From assembly GCA_002404055.1 (NCBI GenBank), contig DHIZ01000260.1:1-16278 (forward strand): a stretch of DNA of 16,278 nucleotides, read 5' to 3'. This document shows, in pieces, positions 14,985-16,278 of the stretch (the stretch's first letter is position 1; each line of letters begins with the position of its first letter). Below the pieces are notes generated by a model that saw only the letters and a list, made by a program, of their open reading frames with translations, did no database searches and was not told where the DNA came from. This DNA comes from Chloroflexi bacterium UBA4733. Its GTDB lineage: Bacteria; Chloroflexota; UBA4733. A program made the translations under genes and the position numbers.

Positions 14985-16037
14985 ATGATGATCGATCTGG
15001 AGGCGCTCTTCGCACCGCCGGCGCCGGATGAGCTCGCCGCAGCGTGGGCGTCGCTGCCGGAGCATCACCGGGCAGAGGGGTTCACGCTGCTGGGCGAGCC
15101 GGTGCTGGGCGATGGTGTCACTGCGCAGTTTCTCCAGCACCAGAGCGACGGGCTGAACATCTACGGCGCCCTCTACCGGCCAACCAAACTGTCCAGTGGT
15201 CCCTTTCCGCTCCTGCTGGCCAACCACGGCGGCTTCGCCGGACTGGGACCGCTGCGGGCGCCGCAGTCGGGACCGGCTGTCGACAGGAGTGACGTTCCGA
15301 CCGGTGACCGCCGGCCGTTCCAGACCTGGTGCTGGGAGCTGGCGCGGGCAGGCTACGTCGTACTGGCCTCCTGCTACCGTGGCGGGATGACGCCGTTGGG
15401 TCGGTCGGATGGCGTGCCGGACTTTGCCGGCAGCAACGTCGACGATGTGCTTGCTCTCCTGGCCTGCGGCAAGACGCTGCCCTACGTGGACGCTTCGCGC
15501 ATCGGCATGTGGGGTACGTCGCATGGCGGCTGGATCAGCGCCCTGGCGTCCCAACGCTCGACGGAGTTGCGGGCGGCCATCCCCTATTTCCCGCCGGCCG
15601 ACATCTGCTTTGCGGGGTTGAGCGGACCGAACGGCAGCATGCGGCAGTGGGTGGCGACGGTCGCCCAGGGCCCAGCGTTTGCTGCTGTGCCCCAGCGCCG
15701 CCTGGTCGATCAGATCTTTGGACCACTGCTCGCCGGGCAGGCGTCTCTCGCGGAAACGCGCCGCCAGATGATCGTCCGCACCCCGCACCTGTTCGCTGAG
15801 CGCACCAACTGCCCGCTGCTCCTCGTTTGCGGTGACCAGGACAACCTCTACGAGCACACTATTGGCCTGGATATCGCGCTGGCCCGTGCCGGCAAGGAGC
15901 ACGAGTTCCGCATGTTCCCCGGTGAAGGCCACGGCTTCACCTACCGCGGCTCGCCCAGTGCCATCGACCAATCCTGGGCGATGACGTTGGACTTCTTTGG
16001 TCGCCGGTTGCGGTCGGGGATGTCTGATGGAGCCTGA
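14985..16037 (+). CDS. Alpha/beta hydrolase, dienelactone hydrolase / prolyl oligopeptidase type (paralogue B)
   Basis: A 350-residue paralogue of the hydrolase at 12876-13916. The two share LLLANHGG, TWCWELA, AGYVVLAS, RIGMWG, the SHG elbow and MIVRT along their whole length. Landmarks here are NHGGF (80-84), GTSHG with S179 as nucleophile, D286 in CGDQDN and H316 in GEGHGF. No signal peptide is visible. Two adjacent ATGs (14985 and 14988) follow AGGAGG at 14978-14983. Spacing favours the second, which removes one residue. A longer frame back to 14835 runs through the promoter-like element and the esterase start and is not believed. The stop overlaps the start of the next small gene by 11 nt, so the two are probably translated together. 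The substrate is unknown. Confidence 0.86.
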   Translation: MMIDLEALFAPPAPDELAAAWASLPEHHRAEGFTLLGEPVLGDGVTAQFLQHQSDGLNIYGALYRPTKLSSGPFPLLLANHGGFAGLGPLRAPQSGPAVDRSDVPTGDRRPFQTWCWELARAGYVVLASCYRGGMTPLGRSDGVPDFAGSNVDDVLALLACGKTLPYVDASRIGMWGTSHGGWISALASQRSTELRAAIPYFPPADICFAGLSGPNGSMRQWVATVAQGPAFAAVPQRRLVDQIFGPLLAGQASLAETRRQMIVRTPHLFAERTNCPLLLVCGDQDNLYEHTIGLDIALARAGKEHEFRMFPGEGHGFTYRGSPSAIDQSWAMTLDFFGRRLRSGMSDGA

Positions 16038-16263
16038 ACGGCCCGTTTCGCCAGTCAACGCTATGGTTGATTTCACGCGTACCTCGGTGGGTCTCATTCC
16101 TCTGACCGACCTGGGAGCCGGTACCTATCAGGGGTTCCAGGGCGGACTGTATCCCGGTGGCACAAATGAGCCGCCGGCCGCCTACCAGCAGCTCGGGATA
16201 GCGCGATCCCGGGCGGTGCAGCCCTTGAACCAGGACGGTGTACCGGCGGCGGACGGGCTTTAA
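16027..16263 (+). CDS. Unrecognised protein, N-terminal part, probably truncated
   Basis: The frame begins at an ATG overlapping the last 11 nt of the upstream hydrolase gene and encodes 78 residues before a TAA at 16261-16263. The segment LIPLTDLGAGTYQGFQGG followed by LYPGG and Pro/Ala-rich sequence resembles, from memory, the opening of larger uncharacterised secreted or carbohydrate-related proteins that continue well beyond this point. The sequence after about base 16250 (ending GGGTAGGTATTTCT) looks unlike coding sequence. A frameshift, or poor sequence at the window edge, is therefore likely. No function is proposed. Overlap with the hydrolase suggests one transcript. Confidence 0.5.
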   Translation: MEPERPVSPVNAMVDFTRTSVGLIPLTDLGAGTYQGFQGGLYPGGTNEPPAAYQQLGIARSRAVQPLNQDGVPAADGL

Positions 16264-16278
16264 GGGGTAGGTATTTCT

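Noticed and set aside
14856..16097. A 413-codon minus-strand open frame opposite hydrolase paralogue B
   Set aside because: It runs through the promoter-like element and the antisense of a catalytic alpha/beta hydrolase, so it is an antisense shadow.

Overview
The window is G+C-rich (about two thirds by eye) and almost fully coding. It looks like a contig or locus fragment from a free-living bacterium, most likely Chloroflexota. That placement is an inference. It rests on twin-arginine/lipobox substrate-binding proteins with long Ala/Ser/Thr tethers, on a nested palindromic intergenic repeat with a GCGACTAAAGTCGC core, and on the style of the sulfatases and hydrolases. No rRNA, tRNA, CRISPR array or phage gene was seen.

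Layout. (1) 1-5563, plus strand: a 5'-truncated sulfatase, a complete sulfatase with a C-terminal accessory domain, a GH29-type alpha-L-fucosidase, and a second complete sulfatase. (2) 5570-5683: an inverted-repeat element between convergent operons. (3) 5676-12736, minus strand: in transcription order, a lipoprotein glycoside-hydrolase-like gene broken by a frameshift and apparently cut at its 3' end, a Tat-type lipoprotein sugar-binding protein, a beta-propeller glycosidase-like protein, a sulfatase, and a second lipoprotein sugar-binding protein. (4) 12876-16037: two paralogous alpha/beta hydrolases on the plus strand, with a small esterase-like hydrolase on the minus strand and a nested palindromic repeat between them. 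(5) 16027 to the end: the start of an unrecognised gene that stops early near the window edge.

How the genes may work together. Four sulfatases plus a fucosidase and a propeller glycosidase suggest use of a sulfated, fucose-containing glycan such as a fucan or a sulfated animal or algal glycan. None of the four enzymes with an intact N-terminus carries a visible export signal, whereas the two binding proteins are lipoproteins. The simplest model is capture of oligosaccharides at the membrane, import by an ABC transporter, then desulfation and hydrolysis in the cytoplasm. No ABC permease or ATPase gene is present, so the transporter must be encoded elsewhere.

The most notable unexplained signal is a 24-nt element present three times (11647-11670, 12817-12840, 14876-14899). 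Two copies lie between divergent gene pairs and the third lies at the broken end of the glycosidase gene. Its core reads as an extended -10 promoter on both strands, which suggests a shared bidirectional promoter or operator.
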